A stretch of DNA of 27,020 nt. Origin: DASZGI01 sp035938995 (GTDB lineage: Bacteria > Actinomycetota > Actinomycetes > Streptomycetales > Catenulisporaceae). Each line of letters begins with the position of its first letter. Within the stretch, counting starts at the first letter, position 1. The position numbers and the translations under genes were made by a program. The notes beneath the pieces were generated by a model. It did no database searches, had not been told where the DNA came from, and worked only from the letters and a program-made list of their open reading frames with translations. This document shows positions 1 to 7,328 of the stretch, piece after piece. The stretch is taken from the NCBI RefSeq assembly GCF_035938995.1, contig NZ_DASZGI010000101.1, positions 1 through 27,020 on the forward strand. The letters are read 5' to 3'.

Positions 1-752
1 TCGCCCAGAACGGCAGCATGGACCCGTACTCCCACTTCGGGAGCGACGTGACGGTCGCCGCTCCGGGCGTCAACATCGAGAGCGCGGCCCCCAACGGCCA
101 GTACACCCAGGTCAGCGGCTCGAGCGACGCGGCGCCGTGGGTGTCGGCCGAAGCGGCGCTGATCATCGGCCTGCATCCGGACTGGACCGGAGGCCAGGTC
201 GTGCGCGCCATCATCGACAACACGGTGACCGGGACCGGACAGCGCGTCGATGACCACGTCGGCTATGGCGTCATCGATCCGCTTAAGGCTTTAGGCGCAT
301 CGGCGTCGACCGACACCAGCAACCCGCTCGGCGGTCCCGCTGTGGTGGTCTCGTCCGCGGCACCCGGCGCCGGGAACTCCGGCGCGGCGGGCAGCGCCCC
401 GGCGACCTCGGCATCCCCCAGTAAGTCGTCAAACATCGGGCTCTACGCAGGGCTCGGCGTCGCGGTGCTGGTCCTGATCGGCGTGATCGTGTTCCTGATC
501 ACCCGGGGCAAGAACAACAACGGTCCCGGCGGCGGGGGAGGCGGCGGCGGTGGCAACGGCTACCACCCGCCGGTTCCCGGCCCCGGCGGCAACTACGCGC
601 AGCCCCAATCCCAGCCGCAGCAGCACCCTGTGTCCAGTCACCAGCCGTACCCATACCAGGGCTCGACGCCACCTCCGCAGCAGTACCCGTCGCAGCCGCA
701 GTACGGTCAGCAGCAGCCGCCTCAGGAACAGACCCCCTGGCCACAGCAGTAG
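1..752 (+). CDS. mycP: Mycosin-like subtilisin-family serine protease, 3' part (5' end outside window)
   Basis: The frame is open from base 3 and ends at TAG 750-752, so only the C-terminal ~249 residues are present. They include the end of an S8 peptidase domain: the motif GSSDAAPWVSA matches the subtilisin G-T-S-x-A-x-P block, with the catalytic Ser codon at 123-125. The Asp and His of the triad must lie upstream. A Ser/Ala/Pro linker follows, then one hydrophobic segment (starting GLYAGLGVAVLVLIGVIVFL), a Gly run and a cytoplasmic tail rich in Pro and Gln. Protease, linker, membrane anchor and short tail is the layout of mycosins, the proteases of type VII (ESX) secretion. No ESX gene is visible here, so assignment to a secretion locus is inference; a general membrane-anchored subtilase is the alternative. 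A rare TTA leucine codon is at 291-293. Confidence 0.82.
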   Translation, partial: AQNGSMDPYSHFGSDVTVAAPGVNIESAAPNGQYTQVSGSSDAAPWVSAEAALIIGLHPDWTGGQVVRAIIDNTVTGTGQRVDDHVGYGVIDPLKALGASASTDTSNPLGGPAVVVSSAAPGAGNSGAAGSAPATSASPSKSSNIGLYAGLGVAVLVLIGVIVFLITRGKNNNGPGGGGGGGGGNGYHPPVPGPGGNYAQPQSQPQQHPVSSHQPYPYQGSTPPPQQYPSQPQYGQQQPPQEQTPWPQQ

Positions 753-773
753 GCCGGTAGTCCGGTAGAATCA

Positions 774-787
774 GATCAGATCTGATC
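774..787. other. 14-bp perfect palindrome between convergent genes
   Basis: GATCAGATCTGATC is self-complementary and lies between the stop of the mycosin-like gene (752) and the stop of the minus-strand gene ending at 793. It is AT-richer than its surroundings. It could fold as a short hairpin acting as a weak bidirectional terminator, but it has no T-tract and the stem is short. A terminator role is only a guess. Confidence 0.35.
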
Positions 788-792
788 CAGGC

Positions 793-1611
793 TCAGGGCG
801 CGGTGCCGTTCACGATCGCGAGCACCATCTTCGCCGACTGATCCTGCCACTGCGCGTACGCGGTCGGGTATCCGGACCGCTGCACGGCCTGAGCGGAGAC
901 CCACAGCGCCTGGTCCGCATAGTTCGGCGCGTACACCTCGAGCGCGGCCAAGAAGGCGTTCGTGGCGTAACTCGGGTCGGTGATCTGCGCGGCAGTACCC
1001 CACCCCTGCGACGGACGCTGCTGGAACAGGCCCAGCGAGTCCGCGTTCGTCGCCACGGTGAGATTCGTCAGCGACGACTCCTGCATCGCCGTCGACATCG
1101 CTATGACCGCCGCGTACAACGGCATTCCGCGCTGCTCGGCGACGGCGACGATGGTCTTGGCGTTCGCCCACTGAGCCGCGTTCGCGGTGAAGTACTGCTG
1201 GGTGCCGTACAGGCCGGCCGGCTCGAGGCTCGCCAGCGTCACGTTCTTGTACTGGTTCGCGGCGGAAGCAACGGTGGGAGCCGTGGACGACGGAGCCGGC
1301 GCCGGCGCGGCGGGCTTCGAAGCGCTTGGACTAGGGCTCGCGCTCGCGCTGGGCTTCGGAGTGGTCGCCGCGCTCACGGGCACCACGGCGACGATCGTGG
1401 ACGTCATGACCTTGGGCTTGACGATGGACGCGGCCCCGACCCTGGCCCCCAGCAGATTGCCGGCGTTGGAGAGTCCGTGCGCGGTGCTCGGCACGGCGCT
1501 GAAGCCCCCATAGGTGGCCGCCGCTGCGGTACCCACCGGTGTGACGACTGCGGCGGTCACGACCGCGGCGACGGTCACAGGTTTTGCTCTGGGTTTGCGG
1601 TGCGCGCCCAT
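793..1611 (-). CDS. Secreted lysozyme/transglycosylase-like protein (c-di-AMP riboswitch controlled)
   Basis: 272 aa. The N-terminus is basic (MGAHRKPRAKP) and is followed by a hydrophobic Ala/Val stretch ending near ATYGG, a plausible signal peptide. Residues ~80-115 are a Ser/Pro/Ala spacer with SASPSPSAS-type repeats. The C-terminal ~150 residues resemble the lysozyme-like fold common in actinomycete wall proteins: an AMQESSLTNL helix with Glu178 as candidate catalytic acid, then SLGLFQQRPSQGWGT and a NAFLAAL segment. A role in cleaving or binding peptidoglycan follows from the family resemblance and from the leader, because ydaO riboswitches in actinobacteria typically precede wall-hydrolase genes. 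The start is ATG at 1611; a GGAGGAG lies at 1630-1636, an unusually long 18 nt upstream. The next gene upstream on this strand is a paralog. The exact enzymatic activity is not proven by the sequence. Confidence 0.8.
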   Translation of the reverse strand: MGAHRKPRAKPVTVAAVVTAAVVTPVGTAAAATYGGFSAVPSTAHGLSNAGNLLGARVGAASIVKPKVMTSTIVAVVPVSAATTPKPSASASPSPSASKPAAPAPAPSSTAPTVASAANQYKNVTLASLEPAGLYGTQQYFTANAAQWANAKTIVAVAEQRGMPLYAAVIAMSTAMQESSLTNLTVATNADSLGLFQQRPSQGWGTAAQITDPSYATNAFLAALEVYAPNYADQALWVSAQAVQRSGYPTAYAQWQDQSAKMVLAIVNGTAP

Positions 1612-1638
1612 GAAATAAAGGTCGAGCCTCTCCTCCGA

Positions 1639-1814
1639 CCGCCTACCGGGTTAGCTGACGGGTTCGGGCGGAAGGGAGACGCCCTACGGCGCAGGCGCGA
1701 TAGCAAGAACGCACCATACGCCGATTCACCCCAGGGACTTGGGTCCCCGGCTCCGCGACGCCGCTTTCTGCACTTTCTCGTGCAGGTGGCAGCGCCGCAT
1801 ATGGACTCGGCGGG
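1639..1814 (-). ncRNA. ydaO/yuaA-type c-di-AMP riboswitch
   Basis: Reading the minus strand from 1814 to 1639, the sequence begins with CCCGCCGAGTCC and ends with GGTAGGCGG, which can pair as the closing P1 helix. In between are conserved ydaO blocks: GGGGACCC (1741-1748), GGGGTGAATCGG (1721-1732), GTAGGGC (1681-1687) and GAACCCGTCAGCTAACC (1649-1665). The order and wording match known ydaO aptamers. It lies 27 nt upstream of the ATG of the secreted lysozyme-like gene, just before its GGAGGAG. ydaO RNAs bind cyclic di-AMP and usually turn expression off. Boundaries are good to a few bases at the 3' end and less certain at the 5' end. Confidence 0.92.
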
Positions 1815-1861
1815 TGCGCTCGGTGCCGTCTGCGACGGCGCTTGCCGCGCGCACGAAGCCG

Positions 1862-1891
1862 ACCATATGAGATCACCGTCAGATCTGTCAC
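1862..1891 (-). promoter_or_regulatory. Possible promoter for the riboswitch-led transcript
   Basis: On the minus strand GTGACA (1886-1891) and TATGGT (1862-1867) are separated by 18 nt, a loose match to a vegetative -35/-10 pair. The predicted start of transcription near 1855 would be ~40 nt before the riboswitch. The match is modest and other promoters are possible. Confidence 0.3.
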
Positions 1892-2207
1892 GGTCTTCCC
1901 TCGAATTTGACGAGTCGTTGACCTCCTCAGCGGTATTCGCTTTCCGTCCGCCACGGTGTTGTCGCTCTCCGCCGTCGAACCGCCCCCAACTCACAGGCTG
2001 CCGCTTCGAAGCTGCAGTCCGTGAGGCCGTCGCCGAATTCAACCGGTGTGCTGCTCTGGCTCGTCGCAGCCCTCAGGCCGGCCCATCCGTAGTCGTCGAC
2101 TCACTGGACGCTGGCGAAGTCGTCGAAGCGTGGCGTGCGCGGCGAAAGACGACATGACGGAGACCCACTCGACGGGATGACACCGCGTACTCGGCCCACC
2201 ACCACCG
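1892..2207. other. Intergenic region without a recognisable gene
   Basis: This stretch lies between the promoter region of the 793-1611 gene and the stop codon of the paralog at 2208. Open frames here do not resemble known proteins and lack convincing ribosome sites. I see no clear terminator hairpin with a T-tract, no RNA gene and no long repeat. Confidence 0.5.
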
Positions 2208-2984
2208 CTACGGCGCGGTCCCGTTTACGATCGCCATCACCATGTGCGCGGCCTGGGACTGCCACTGCGCGTACGCCGTCGGGAAGCCCGAGCGCTGAAC
2301 CGCCTGCGCCGCTTCCCAGAGGCTGAGCGTCATGTAGTGCGGTGCGTAGACATCGAGCGCGGCGAGGAAAGCATTGCTCGCGTAGTACGGATTGGTCAGC
2401 TGCGCGGCGGTACCCCACCCAGCAGAGGGGCGTTGCTGGAATAACCCGAGCGAGTCCGCGTTCGTCGCCACGGTCAGATTGGTGAGCTGCGACTCCTGAG
2501 TGGCCGTCGCGACGGCTATCACCGCGGCGTAAAGCGGCATCTTCCGCTCTTCGGCGACCTTCACGATGATCTTCGCGTTCGACCACTGCGACGCCATCGC
2601 GGTGGAGTAGCTCTGCGCACCGTACAAGCCGGTCGGCTCAAGCTGCGCCAGTGTGGTGTGCGCGTATGGGTTCGGCGGCGCGGTGGGGGTGGGCTTCGCG
2701 GTCGGCGTCGGGCTCGCACTCGCGCTCGCGGACGGGCTCGGCGGGGCGACGATCAGCGGACTCGTAGCGACGACAGCGGTTTGCGGGGCAACTGCGGCCG
2801 CCCCTCCGATGCCGGCCACCATCGCCGCGGCCACACCGCCCGGCGCGCCCACCATCGTCCCGGCGAGCGCCGCGATCGTGATGGCGGGATAACGCCTGCT
2901 CCAGGGCTGCGCCTCGACCGCCTGTGTAAGGATTCTGCTGGGCTTGTGGGCAGCGCCGTGCCTCGACTTGCTGTGCGCGCCCAC
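2208..2984 (-). CDS. Secreted lysozyme/transglycosylase-like protein, paralog of the 793-1611 gene
   Basis: 258 aa from the GTG at 2984; an in-frame TTG at 3041 would add 19 residues. I prefer the GTG because its product begins VGAHSKSRHG, aligning with MGAHRKPRAK of the paralog; neither start has a strong Shine-Dalgarno. A hydrophobic Ala/Gly/Val region, a Ser/Pro/Thr spacer (residues ~95-125) and the same C-terminal lysozyme-like domain follow: ATQESQLTNL with candidate Glu164, then SLGLFQQRPSAGWGT and the shared ending MAIVNGTAP. The C-terminal half is closely similar to the neighbour while the N-terminal spacer has diverged, as expected for an older tandem duplication. The ydaO riboswitch of the neighbour is not found upstream, so regulation probably differs. 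A wall-remodelling role is inferred. Confidence 0.78.
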   Translation of the reverse strand: MGAHSKSRHGAAHKPSRILTQAVEAQPWSRRYPAITIAALAGTMVGAPGGVAAAMVAGIGGAAAVAPQTAVVATSPLIVAPPSPSASASASPTPTAKPTPTAPPNPYAHTTLAQLEPTGLYGAQSYSTAMASQWSNAKIIVKVAEERKMPLYAAVIAVATATQESQLTNLTVATNADSLGLFQQRPSAGWGTAAQLTNPYYASNAFLAALDVYAPHYMTLSLWEAAQAVQRSGFPTAYAQWQSQAAHMVMAIVNGTAP

Positions 2985-3273
2985 GGCTGGATCCGACCTC
3001 ACATGCTCATATGACAGCGGCCTGGTATTGGCGGATGACAATACAAGACGACATAACGGCCCTGCCCCTTCCTTGCTCGCTCTTGACCTAAGCGCACACT
3101 GATTTTTGGATCACATGATGTTGTGACGTCGATGCTGTGCGTGCTCGGACGAGTGCAAAGAGGTCAAAAGGGAACGTGGCAGACCGGACGTGGGGTGAGT
3201 GGGAGAGTGGACCGGCGACGACGCCGCCGGCCTGCGAGGACGCCGTCGCCTTGGTCGTCGGCCCTCCGGGGCA
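2985..3273. other. Divergent intergenic region between paralog and MFS operon
   Basis: This region holds the promoters of the minus-strand secreted protein and the plus-strand MFS/MarR operon. Around 3085-3130 it is less GC-rich than its surroundings and contains the inverted repeat listed separately. No conserved riboswitch block (such as GGGGTGAATC) is present on the minus strand. No convincing small gene is seen. Confidence 0.5.
3111..3126. promoter_or_regulatory. Inverted repeat TCACA-N6-TGTGA, possible operator
   Basis: TCACATGATGTTGTGA has 5-bp arms that are exact inverted complements separated by 6 nt. It lies in the divergent region 127 bp upstream of the GTG at 2984, and could bind a dimeric regulator of the minus-strand gene. 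The arms are short, so chance occurrence is possible. Confidence 0.3.
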
Positions 3274-3279
3274 TATAAT
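3251..3279 (+). promoter_or_regulatory. Promoter of the MFS-MarR operon
   Basis: TTGGTC (3251-3256) and a perfect TATAAT (3274-3279) are separated by 17 nt, close to the vegetative consensus. Transcription would start near 3286, inside the adjoining palindrome. The AT-rich box stands out in this GC-rich region. Confidence 0.7.
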
Positions 3280-3295
3280 TAGCTTAGCTAAGCTA
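3280..3295. promoter_or_regulatory. 16-bp perfect palindrome, probable MarR operator
   Basis: TAGCTTAGCTAAGCTA is identical to its reverse complement. It abuts the TATAAT box and covers the predicted transcription start of the operon that encodes a MarR-family repressor. MarR proteins commonly bind palindromes of this size at their own promoters, so autorepression of exporter and regulator is the natural reading. Binding by this particular MarR is inferred. Confidence 0.7.
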
Positions 3296-3324
3296 TGTAT
3301 CGCGGGCGGGAACGGAGACACTGG

Positions 3325-5274
3325 ATGGCTGCGGAGACCACGCCGTCGAAAGTCACCCACACGAACGGCGCGTCGGCCGATGCTTCGCCAGGAGCCTCGC
3401 CGGATATACCGATCGCCGCCCAGGATAGGCATCGCAGGGATCGCACGGACGGACTCGGCGAGGTGGGCAACGCACGCTCTGCCAGCTCCGCCAACGCTTT
3501 CGCCGCAGCCACCGACGTCTCCGTCCCTGCCGTCGCCGACGCTGCTGTTGATGCCCACGCGCCCCTGAGCCCCGGCGCGGCCAAGCCCCGGGGCGGATTC
3601 CGCGCCGCGCTCTCCGCCGGTCCGGATCACTCGCACTACAAGTGGGTGGCGCTGTCCAACACGACTCTCGGCATGCTGCTCGCCACGATCAACAGCTCGA
3701 TCGTGCTGATTTCGCTGCCCGCCATCTTCAACGGCGTCAAGCTCGATCCGCTCCAGGCCGGCAACGTATCGTATCTGCTCTGGATGCTGATGGGCTACAT
3801 GCTCGTCACGGCCGTGCTCGTGGTCACCCTGGGCCGGCTCGGCGACATGTTCGGCCGGGTGAAGATCTACAACTTCGGGTTCGCCGTCTTCACCGTCTGC
3901 TCGATCATCCTGTCCCTCGACCCGTTCACCGGCGGGCACGGCGCCCTCTGGCTGATCGGCTGGCGCGTGGTGCAGGCGATCGGCGGCGCCATGATCATGG
4001 CCAACTCCGTCGCCATCATCACCGACGCCTTCCCCGCCACCCAGCGCGGCATGGCCCTCGGCATCAACATGGTCGCCGCCCTCGCCGGGTCCTTCCTCGG
4101 GCTCGTGCTCGGCGGCGTGCTGGCCGACTGGGACTGGCGCTCCGTCTTCTGGGTCAACGTCCCGATCGGCATCCTCGGCACGATCTGGGCCTACAAGTCC
4201 CTGCACGACCTCTCCCCACGTCGGCCCGGCCGCATTGACTGGTGGGGCAACCTCACCTTCGGCGTCGGCCTGACCGCGCTGCTCGCGGCCATCACCTACG
4301 GCATTCAGCCCTATGGCGGCCACACCATGGGCTGGACCAACCCGCTGATCGTGGCCGGGCTGATCGGCGGCGTCGCGGTGCTCGTCCTGTTCGTCGTGAT
4401 CGAGTCGCGCACGGCCGAGCCGATGTTCCCGCTCGCCCTGTTCCGCAACCACGTCTTCGCCAGCGGCAACGCAGCCGGCCTGCTGATGTCCGTCGCCCGC
4501 GGCGGCCTCCAGTTCATGCTGATCATCTGGCTCCAGGGCATCTGGCTGCCCCTGCACGGCTACGACTACTCGCAGACCCCGCTGTGGGCCGGCATCTACC
4601 TGGTCCCGCTGACCTTCGGCTTCCTCGTCGCCGGACCCATGGCCGGACGGCTGTCCGACCGCTTCGGACACCGCGCCTTCTCCGCCGCCGGCCTGCTGCT
4701 GATGGCCGCCACCTTCGGCGGCATGCTGCTGCTGCCGACCGACTTCAGCTACCCGGCGTTCGCGCTGCTGATCTTCCTCAACGGCATGGGCTCCGGCCTG
4801 TTCGCCGCGCCAAACGTGTCGTCGGTGATGTCAAGCGTCCCGGCCCACCAGCGCGGCGCCGCCTCCGGCATGCGGTCCACCTTCCAGAACTCGGGCATGG
4901 TGCTGTCGATCGGCCTGTTCTTCTCGCTCATGGTGATCGGCCTCGCCTCGAGCCTGCCCGCCACCCTGTTCAGCGGACTGACCGCGCAGGGCGTGCCCGC
5001 CTCGGCCGCACACGCCGTCGCCGCGCTGCCCCCAGTCGGCGTCCTGTTCGCCGCCTTCCTCGGCTACAACCCGATCCAACAGCTGCTCGGGCCACATGTC
5101 CTGCACGCGCTGCCCGCCCACAACGCCGCGACGCTTACCGGACGCCAGTTCTTCCCGCACCTGATCGCCGGGCCCTTCCACGACGGACTCGTCGTCGTGT
5201 TCTGGCTCGCCATCGTAATGGCCCTGATCGGCGCCCTCGCCTCGCTGGTCCGGGCGCCGCGCGGCGCGGAGTAA
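3325..5274 (+). CDS. MFS multidrug exporter, DHA2 (EmrB/QacA) family, 14 TM segments
   Basis: 649 aa. I chose ATG 3325 because GGAG sits 7 nt upstream; an in-frame ATG at 3295 overlaps the operator and has no ribosome site. About 100 hydrophilic residues precede the first membrane segment, longer than usual. Fourteen hydrophobic segments follow. MFS motif A is seen as GRLGDMFGR after TM2, the GSFLGLVLGG stretch resembles motif C, and WRSVFWVNVPIG is the DHA2-typical motif after TM5. ALPPVGVLFAAFLGYNP before the last segment is also typical of actinomycete DHA2 exporters. The protein should expel drugs or related small molecules by proton antiport across the plasma membrane. The MarR gene starts 5 bp after its stop, giving a classic drug-responsive exporter/regulator pair. 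The substrate cannot be read from the sequence. Confidence 0.9.
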   Translation: MAAETTPSKVTHTNGASADASPGASPDIPIAAQDRHRRDRTDGLGEVGNARSASSANAFAAATDVSVPAVADAAVDAHAPLSPGAAKPRGGFRAALSAGPDHSHYKWVALSNTTLGMLLATINSSIVLISLPAIFNGVKLDPLQAGNVSYLLWMLMGYMLVTAVLVVTLGRLGDMFGRVKIYNFGFAVFTVCSIILSLDPFTGGHGALWLIGWRVVQAIGGAMIMANSVAIITDAFPATQRGMALGINMVAALAGSFLGLVLGGVLADWDWRSVFWVNVPIGILGTIWAYKSLHDLSPRRPGRIDWWGNLTFGVGLTALLAAITYGIQPYGGHTMGWTNPLIVAGLIGGVAVLVLFVVIESRTAEPMFPLALFRNHVFASGNAAGLLMSVARGGLQFMLIIWLQGIWLPLHGYDYSQTPLWAGIYLVPLTFGFLVAGPMAGRLSDRFGHRAFSAAGLLLMAATFGGMLLLPTDFSYPAFALLIFLNGMGSGLFAAPNVSSVMSSVPAHQRGAASGMRSTFQNSGMVLSIGLFFSLMVIGLASSLPATLFSGLTAQGVPASAAHAVAALPPVGVLFAAFLGYNPIQQLLGPHVLHALPAHNAATLTGRQFFPHLIAGPFHDGLVVVFWLAIVMALIGALASLVRAPRGAE

Positions 5275-5279
5275 AGTGT

Positions 5280-5717
5280 GTGACGATGACTCTTCAGCCG
5301 GATCCGCAGGACATCACGCGGCTGCGCGTCGCGGTCGGCCGGCTGCACCGCCGGCTGGCACAGCGCACCTCGGGCGAGCTGACGTTCGCTCAGATCTCCG
5401 CCCTCGTCACGGTCGAGAAGCACGGACCCATCCGCCAAGGCGAGCTGGCCGCGCGCGAAAAGGTCGCCGCCCCGTCGATGACCCGCACCGTCGGCGGCCT
5501 GATGGAGGCCGGGCTGGTGGAGAAGATCCCGGATCCCGAGGACGGCCGCTCCTGTCACATCGCGGTGACTCCGGCCGCGCACGCCCTATTGGATAAGGTG
5601 CGCAGCGAGCGCGCCGCGATGCTGAGCGAGCGCGCCGCGCGCCTGACCCCTGACCAGTACGCGACGCTGGTCGCCGCGCTGCCGGTGATCGAGCAGCTGG
5701 CCGAAGAGGACGACTGA
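5280..5717 (+). CDS. MarR-family transcriptional regulator
   Basis: 145 aa from GTG 5280, which has GGAG 8 nt upstream; ATG 5286, two codons later, is the alternative. A winged helix-turn-helix occupies roughly residues 30-105: helices around FAQISALVTVEKHGP and GELAAREKVAAPSMTRTVGG, then LMEAGLVEK and the wing DPEDGRSCHIAVT, which carries the MarR-typical D-x-R-S turn. Flanking helices would form the dimer interface. It is cotranscribed with the exporter, and the palindrome at 3280-3295 is its likely operator. The family usually represses until a small ligand, often the exporter substrate, releases it from DNA. Confidence 0.9.
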   Translation: MTMTLQPDPQDITRLRVAVGRLHRRLAQRTSGELTFAQISALVTVEKHGPIRQGELAAREKVAAPSMTRTVGGLMEAGLVEKIPDPEDGRSCHIAVTPAAHALLDKVRSERAAMLSERAARLTPDQYATLVAALPVIEQLAEEDD

Positions 5718-5767
5718 CCCGGACACCCCGTGCCCGGACCGGACGCCCGGGATGCGAGACTGACGGC

Positions 5768-6100
5768 ATGGCGGCAGACGAACCCACGGCTCGCGGCGAC
5801 GCGGACCTCGAGACCACGCACCTCAACCCGCTGCTGGACCGCACTGTGCTCGATAATGCTGTGCTTGACGGTGCTGAGCTCGACGGTGCCGACTTCGATG
5901 GCGCGGCGTCCCACGGCGACGCGACTTCCGCGGAACAGGGGTCCGGTGCCGACGAGGCCGAGGAGGAGTGGCCGCCGCGGGAGTGGCGCGAGACGACCCG
6001 CTCCGCCGGGCACCGCCAGGCCGCGTACGTCGCGCTTGGCATGGTCGTGATCTTCGCGGTCCTCGTGCTGGTCGCGATCTGGGCGTCGCACAACGGCTGA
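5768..6100 (+). CDS. Small single-pass membrane protein with short pentapeptide-like repeats
   Basis: 110 aa. Residues ~27-51 read TVLDN, AVLDG, AELDG, ADFDG, AASHG, matching the A-(D/N)-L-x-x pentapeptide pattern for about four units, far fewer than a full pentapeptide-repeat domain. An acidic stretch (DEAEEEW) and a basic/polar stretch follow. One hydrophobic segment near the C-terminus (AYVALGMVVIFAVLVLVAIW) ends four residues before the stop. The N-terminus is therefore probably cytoplasmic and the protein tail-anchored. I do not recognise a family and assign no function. The gene lies 50 bp after marR and 85 bp before the next membrane-protein gene, on the same strand. Confidence 0.7.
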   Translation: MAADEPTARGDADLETTHLNPLLDRTVLDNAVLDGAELDGADFDGAASHGDATSAEQGSGADEAEEEWPPREWRETTRSAGHRQAAYVALGMVVIFAVLVLVAIWASHNG

Positions 6101-6185
6101 CCGGTCAGCGATCCGGCCGTACCGCACGGCTCGTCCGGGCCAACCCGACGAGCAAGCCTCGAGTTCGTACGACAAACTGGCACGC

Positions 6186-7328
6186 ATGAGCGAGTCGGAG
6201 CGTGCCCACCCCGGCAACTACGAGGCCCCGCCCCCACCTCCGCCCCCAACCCCCGCCCCACCGGCCGCCGACGGCACGGGCGCCCAGCCCACCCGGCGCC
6301 CCACAGCTCTCGCCGAGATCCGCGACGCGGTCACCGTGCGCTCGTTCCTGCTGGTCCTCGGCGTGCTCGGCCTGGGCCTCGGCTTCATCCTGTCGTACGT
6401 CGGCGGGCTGCATCACCCCGGCGCCAAGAACCTCCCGTTCGCCGTCGTCGCCCCGGCCGAGATCCAGGGCCCGGTCCTGTCCGGCTTCGGCACGATTCCC
6501 GGCCAGCCGCTCTCCCCGCGCCTCGTCAACGACGAGCAGACCGCCCGCGCAAGCGTCATCAGCCGCACCACCACCGGCGCCCTGATCGTCGACCCCGCCT
6601 CGACCCGGGACACCCTGTACATCGCCTCGGCCGCCGGGCCGTCGATCTCCTCGGCGCTCATCCAGATCGTCAGCGCGGCCGAGGCACGGCAGGAGCGCAC
6701 CGTCCGCGTCGTGGACCTGGTCCGGGTCTCCGCCCAGGACAGCAGCGGCCTGTCCTCCTTCTACGCCGCCGTCGGCTGGACCGTCGCCGGATACCTGATC
6801 GCCTCGATCCTTGGCATCAGCGCCGGCGCCCGGCCCGCGACCCCCATGCGCGCCGCGATCCGCCTCATCGTGCTCGCCCTGTGCGCGGTCGTCGCCGGAA
6901 TCGTGGGCGCCTGGCTGGTCCAGCACGTCCTCGGCGCGCTGCCCGGCCCGTTCTGGCCGCTGGCCGCCGTCGGAGCGCTGCTGGTATTCGGCGCCGGAGC
7001 CGTCACCGTCGCGCTCCAGGTCGCCTTTGGGGTGGTCGGAATCGGCCTGGCCGTCCTGCTGTTCGTCATCCTCGGCAACCCCTCGGCCGGCGGCGCCTAC
7101 GCACGAGCCCTGATCCCGCCGTTCTGGCGGGCGATCGGCGCCTTCCTGCCCCCGGGCGCCGGAACGGACGCGGCCCGGTCGATCGCCTACTTCGGCGGAC
7201 AGCACACCGCGCAGCCGCTGTTCGTCCTGACCGCCTACGCCGGAGTCGGCCTGATCGCAGCCCTCGGACTCGCCGCACTGCTGCGCCCGCGCCCGGCCGC
7301 TGGCGTCGTCCCAGAGGCGACCGCCTAA
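6186..7328 (+). CDS. Multi-pass membrane protein, DUF3533/ABC-2-like (YhgE/SNG1 type)
   Basis: 380 aa. A proline-rich cytoplasmic N-terminus (residues ~10-40) precedes the first membrane segment (SFLLVLGVLGLGLGFILSYV). An extracytoplasmic domain of about 150 residues follows (FAVVAPAEIQGPV, GALIVDPASTRDTLY), then about five to six membrane segments. One TM, large outer domain and a C-terminal TM bundle is the topology of DUF3533/YhgE-like proteins related to ABC-2 permeases. There is no ATPase beside it in the same transcript; the solitary ATPase at 8650 is beyond serB. Transport or membrane-stress roles are possible, but the sequence does not decide. The stop overlaps the stop of convergent serB by 3 bp. 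Confidence 0.72.
   Translation: MSESERAHPGNYEAPPPPPPPTPAPPAADGTGAQPTRRPTALAEIRDAVTVRSFLLVLGVLGLGLGFILSYVGGLHHPGAKNLPFAVVAPAEIQGPVLSGFGTIPGQPLSPRLVNDEQTARASVISRTTTGALIVDPASTRDTLYIASAAGPSISSALIQIVSAAEARQERTVRVVDLVRVSAQDSSGLSSFYAAVGWTVAGYLIASILGISAGARPATPMRAAIRLIVLALCAVVAGIVGAWLVQHVLGALPGPFWPLAAVGALLVFGAGAVTVALQVAFGVVGIGLAVLLFVILGNPSAGGAYARALIPPFWRAIGAFLPPGAGTDAARSIAYFGGQHTAQPLFVLTAYAGVGLIAALGLAALLRPRPAAGVVPEATA

Noticed and set aside
1021..1040. GAACAGGCCC in the lysozyme-like gene as another copy of TAACAGGCCC
   Set aside because: It encodes the conserved LGLFQQ block on the minus strand and differs in the first base, so it is explained by protein conservation.
2985..3110. Possible second ydaO riboswitch upstream of the paralog
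   Set aside because: None of the conserved blocks (GGGGACCC, GGGGTGAATC, CAGCTAACC) is present on the minus strand.
3088..4671. A 527-codon minus-strand frame opposite the MFS exporter
   Set aside because: The product is dominated by Gly, Asp, His and Arg with no motif; the plus-strand exporter has full MFS signatures.
4242..5279. N-terminal extension in frame with the MarR gene, reaching back through the MFS gene
   Set aside because: The MarR domain starts at 5280/5286 with a ribosome site; the earlier part is an Arg-rich shadow of the exporter.
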